Positions 23,603 to 24,613 of a DNA stretch of 24,613 bases are shown here, piece by piece. The notes under the pieces were generated by a model. The model was not told the origin of the DNA, made no database searches, and saw nothing but the letters and a program-made list of their open reading frames with translations. Every line of letters begins with the position of its first letter. The first letter of the stretch is position 1. This stretch comes from Rhodocyclaceae bacterium (GTDB lineage: Bacteria > Pseudomonadota > Gammaproteobacteria > Burkholderiales > Rhodocyclaceae): positions 1 through 24,613 of the forward strand of contig JANYAW010000361.1 in NCBI GenBank assembly GCA_025361105.1, given 5' to 3'. A program made the translations under genes and the position numbers.

Positions 23603-24613
23603 ATGAAGACGCCGAAACAAACCATTATTGTTCGCAGCCTCGCCCTCGCATTTGCCTGTGGTGCCACGGCGCTACCCGTCATGGCGCAGGAAGATATTCA
23701 AACGGTGGTGGTGACCGCGCAGTCGCGTACGCAAACTGAACGCGATGTGCCGATTACGATGTCAGTTATCTCGATGGATCAAATTAACACCTTGGGCGCC
23801 AACAATCTGGCCGAACTCAATGGCTACATCCCGGGCTTGGTGATTGATGATTCAGAGCCGACGCAACCGGCTTTTTCCTTGCGCGGTATTGGTCCCTCAG
23901 ACTTTGGTATCGGCACCGATGCGCCGGTGGGAATTTATGTAGATGGCGTTTATACCGGCAAGACAGGTGGCGCTTTGATGAACTTCAACGACATTGCGCG
24001 TGTTGAAGTTTTGAAAGGGCCGCAGGGTACTTTGTTCGGTCGCAATAGTGCAGCGGGCGCTTTATCCATTGTGACCAACGAGCCGGCGCAATACAAAGAA
24101 ATTGCTGCACGCGTGTTAGTCGGGAAATATGGTCGAGCAGACGGTGACGTGTTGTTTAACACCCCCATCAATGAGACCACGGCGTTGCGCTTCTCTGCCG
24201 TGCGCAGTAGCTCTGATGGCTTCATGAAAAATAACTTTGATGGCAAGACCTATTACGGCAAAGACGATTGGGGTACGCGCCTTGCACTCAAGTGGTCACC
24301 GCGGCCTGATACGAAAATTGTGTTGACTTGGGAACACGAAGAGCTTGATCAAAACGGACGCGGTACGCTGGGCTTGGTCAAAGTCGCCTCGGGCGTTCGC
24401 CCAGTGGTTCCGCCTAGTCCCGCCGGTTCACCATTCGTTGATCCGCGAAACCGCAATCTGGATATCGATGCGCCGAACTGGGAGACACGCAAATTTGATG
24501 GCCTGACCATGAAAATCGAAATGCCTTTGAATGGCATGACATTTCAGTCATTGACGGCTTATCGAAAATACAAATCGCAAAACATTACCGATAATGACGG
24601 TACGTCAAATTTC
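23603..24613 (+). CDS. TonB-dependent outer-membrane receptor, 3'-truncated by window edge
   Basis: Outer-membrane beta-barrel receptor with a plug domain. 337 codons are visible and the frame is still open at the end. Signal peptide ends near PVMAQ; a TonB-box-like QTVVVTA follows at about residues 33-39; the plug has SLRGIGPSDFGI, VGIYVDGVYTGK and VEVLKGPQGTLFGRNSAAGA (20 residues). Barrel strands begin after IVTNEPAQ. AAGGAG (23591-23596) precedes the ATG. The plug type (ERDVP, LRGIG) resembles large receptor families in sphingomonads and related bacteria whose substrates are mostly unassigned; siderophore, cobalamin or carbohydrate cannot be decided. It is 73 bases after the beta-helix cytochrome gene. 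Confidence 0.93.
   Translation, partial: MKTPKQTIIVRSLALAFACGATALPVMAQEDIQTVVVTAQSRTQTERDVPITMSVISMDQINTLGANNLAELNGYIPGLVIDDSEPTQPAFSLRGIGPSDFGIGTDAPVGIYVDGVYTGKTGGALMNFNDIARVEVLKGPQGTLFGRNSAAGALSIVTNEPAQYKEIAARVLVGKYGRADGDVLFNTPINETTALRFSAVRSSSDGFMKNNFDGKTYYGKDDWGTRLALKWSPRPDTKIVLTWEHEELDQNGRGTLGLVKVASGVRPVVPPSPAGSPFVDPRNRNLDIDAPNWETRKFDGLTMKIEMPLNGMTFQSLTAYRKYKSQNITDNDGTSNF

Overview
The window looks like a chromosome segment of a betaproteobacterium. The basis is gene order: fabF, then rpoE-rseA-rseB-rseC-mucD, a small glutaredoxin, lepA-lepB-DUF4845-rnc-era-recO-pdxJ-acpS-nagZ is the arrangement I know from Burkholderiales, Neisseriales and relatives. I cannot name a genus. No rRNA, tRNA, CRISPR array, insertion sequence or phage gene was found by eye.

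Layout. 1-831 is the 3' part of fabF, followed by a small YgfX-like membrane protein (860-1360) whose end overlaps convergent nadB (1343-2941, minus). A 306-bp gap before rpoE carries a good sigma-E-type promoter. Next come sigma-E, its anti-sigma RseA, the co-regulator RseB, RseC and the periplasmic protease MucD (3248-7411), which form the envelope-stress operon. A DUF836 glutaredoxin (7418) is followed by a compact housekeeping run from lepA to nagZ (7811-15229) in which genes abut or overlap by 1-4 bases. Several starts there are GTG or TTG.

From 15246 to 19952 the minus strand carries tonB-exbB-exbD-exbD-TPR protein and then galU, with tonB farthest upstream. Divergent from tonB is a plus-strand group: a diheme cytochrome c (20179), a MauG/cytochrome c peroxidase-like diheme protein (20820), a beta-helix protein fused to a C-terminal cytochrome c domain (21997) and a TonB-dependent receptor that runs off the end (23603). 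This half looks like an accessory periplasmic redox and outer-membrane uptake module with its own TonB energiser. Its substrate is unknown.

The most unusual signal is a dispersed repeat of about 25-30 bp (core starts CAGTTGGTGCTGG and ends ACGCCGTC). It occurs six times in 24.6 kb, on both strands, spaced by kilobases. Three copies lie in the same reading frame inside unrelated proteins (YgfX-like, RecO, beta-helix cytochrome) and encode the peptide GAGDTPS. One copy supplies codons 2-9 of the glutaredoxin gene, one supplies the last residues and stop codon of nagZ, and one fills most of the rseB-rseC gap. It behaves like a small mobile or spreading sequence tolerated in loops, linkers and gene ends.
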